Below, in pieces: positions 62,549 to 64,000 of a stretch of DNA of 64,000 bases (positions within the stretch are counted from its first letter, which is position 1; each line of letters opens with the position of its first letter). The notes below the pieces were generated by a model. The model did no database searches and had not been told where the DNA came from. It saw only the letters and a program-made list of their open reading frames with translations. The translations under genes and the position numbers were made by a program. The stretch is from Thamnaconus septentrionalis (taxonomy: Eukaryota > Chordata > Actinopteri > Tetraodontiformes > Monacanthidae), in assembly GCA_009823395.1 (NCBI GenBank), contig CM020516.1, forward strand, positions 11,442,001 through 11,506,000, read 5' to 3'.

Positions 62549-64000
62549 TTTGCCGGATGATAATCAAACAAAAGTGATGTCCAAAAAAAAAAAAACCTGA
62601 CAAAAAGCAAAAATCCACAGGTGATTAAGAGTCCACGGCAACTCGTTGAGGAGCAGGCAAGGAGGAACGAGGTATCCTGTGAATGAGGAGAGAGTGAACC
62701 TCACAGCTTGAGTGAAACCGTGCAAGTGACGCAATGTGTGTGGCAGAATGTTAGCTATGTGGTCAAGTCTCACTGTAAAACCAGTAGTTCTGGTTGGACG
62801 TTTTATTGACAAGGCGTGGCCAAATACTCTGACAAAGGAGCTCAAGCTGAAGCCAAGAGAGCACTTACTGTGTGAAATTCACAGTCCCTTCTGTAAGAGT
62901 GAGCAAATAGACGCTCATAAAGCAATAAAATGTACAGGTACAGTTTCTTCTCAAACCTTTCCAAAATGAATAGAGACCAACGATGGCAGGCGTTCCAAAC
63001 CGCTTTGATTTTGTAAGGGGCTGTTGCGGAATGATGAAATAAAGGCATTCTTGTGTTTTTTCAGTTTCCTACTTGAGTCATGTTTTTAGATTTCTCCCCC
63101 ACATAGGTATATTAAATGCTGTAATTAAAAAAAAAAGAAAGAAATACACTTGAGTAACAGCACCACACTGTGGAATTAGTCATTATTACAATTACAGTTA
63201 CAGTTTAACTGCTGATTTATACCATTTTGCAGAGGGCTAAAAGTGCCACAATTAAACAAATATATAATAGAAATAATCACTTAGATGTGTAATATCAAAT
63301 AAATAATTTAGTCTACAGATAAATAGACAAATTAGTGATACCACTGATCACTAACTCAGGGGAAGGCCCATTAACTGACTTTGACAGATTTTCAAATTAT
63401 TTCATAAAGGCACCGACAACACAGGAAATAATTGAACTGATGTTAAACAACAACTAAAAACGCATTCTAATATTAACACAGGTAGCATTAACACAGTTAG
63501 TGTGAACCATGTTATCACATGCAAACGCAGTTATCAATGAATAGCATATTTCTAACTCCAGAAACTGAACTCCACTGACTCTTCATGAGTCAACTCTAAT
63601 CATTAGGAGTAACTTCTTTTTTTTTTAACAAGACATCATATTACAGCAGGGAACTTGTTAAAATGCATAGTTTTAATGCAATTTAAAATATTGTTTTAAA
63701 AAAACAAAACAACGAATCGTATTGTCAGCTCTACACTTTCGACTTAAAGGCCATATCCAGACACTTTCCCGGCAACGGCATGATAGTTGTTTTCCCCTCT
63801 CGAATCCCTCGTGATGAACCTCCATTCCGAACCTCTAGAGGGCGGTAGTGTTACGGCGGTCTATTAAAGCGACAGCGATTCGCTTTCGCTCAAGTGAGTT
63901 GGTCGTCCAACGTTGGCGCCAGATGAGCTGTGGCGCCAGCTACACACACAGACCGAGAGGAGCACACACACACACACACTACTTTGACGAGGCACATAAC
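62549..64000. other. Upstream flank of the TRIM gene
   Basis: No gene supported. AT-rich with poly-A/T runs up to about 63.7 kb, then a GC-richer end (63770-63960) with CTAGAGGGCGGTAGTG and short CA runs that may be another promoter region facing right. This is only a compositional impression. Confidence 0.4.

Noticed and set aside
1..64000. CRISPR arrays, bacterial operons, integrated viral genes
   Set aside because: No spaced direct repeats of CRISPR type, no viral polymerase, envelope or capsid motifs seen; the sequence is vertebrate throughout.

Overview
The window is nuclear DNA from a ray-finned fish, probably a percomorph-type teleost. It shows multi-exon vertebrate genes with GT-AG introns, many short microsatellites, fish-type MITEs and a tRNA-like SINE. 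Two peroxiredoxin-like genes use selenocysteine where mammals have cysteine (selenoprotein U), which is a fish trait. All gene models below were built by hand from splice signals, reading phase and remembered family sequences; no search was run.

Layout. (1) 1-8292, minus: 5' eleven coding exons of pdzd7 (Usher-type PDZ scaffold), cut by the window's left edge. (2) 12724-15493, plus: complete sfxn3 (mitochondrial serine carrier), with a long 3'UTR to about 18680. (3) 18816-23640, minus: a selenoprotein U gene (selenou1/prxl2a copy A) with an in-frame TGA and a SECIS hairpin. (4) 23736-25560, minus: a tandem second copy (copy B), also with in-frame TGA and its own SECIS. (5) 31632-36463, plus: complete mat1a (S-adenosylmethionine synthase) with one GC-AG intron and a fresh SINE in its last intron. 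(6) 41196-58324, minus: complete tmem150a, seven coding exons over 17 kb, with long repeat-bearing introns. (7) 60002-62548, minus: a RING-less TRIM16/TRIM25-like B-box / coiled-coil / PRY-SPRY gene.

The genes are not an operon or pathway cluster. The order combines blocks known in human: PDZD7-SFXN3 (10q24), PRXL2A-MAT1A (10q23), and a MAT-TMEM150A linkage that in human is seen with MAT2A on 2p11. This suggests an old linkage group kept in fish.

The most notable content is the pair of adjacent selenoprotein U genes. Each has a UGA codon inside a G-U-x-x-C redox motif, identical internal exon lengths and a recognisable SECIS in its 3'UTR. Conventional ORF calling would break or mis-start both. 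Other points of interest are a 154-bp near-perfect palindrome in tmem150a intron 1, two TTAA-flanked MITEs and a SINE with a 14-bp target duplication. The large stretches between genes (25.6-31.3 kb, 38.2-41.1 kb, 62.6-64 kb) hold no gene I can support.
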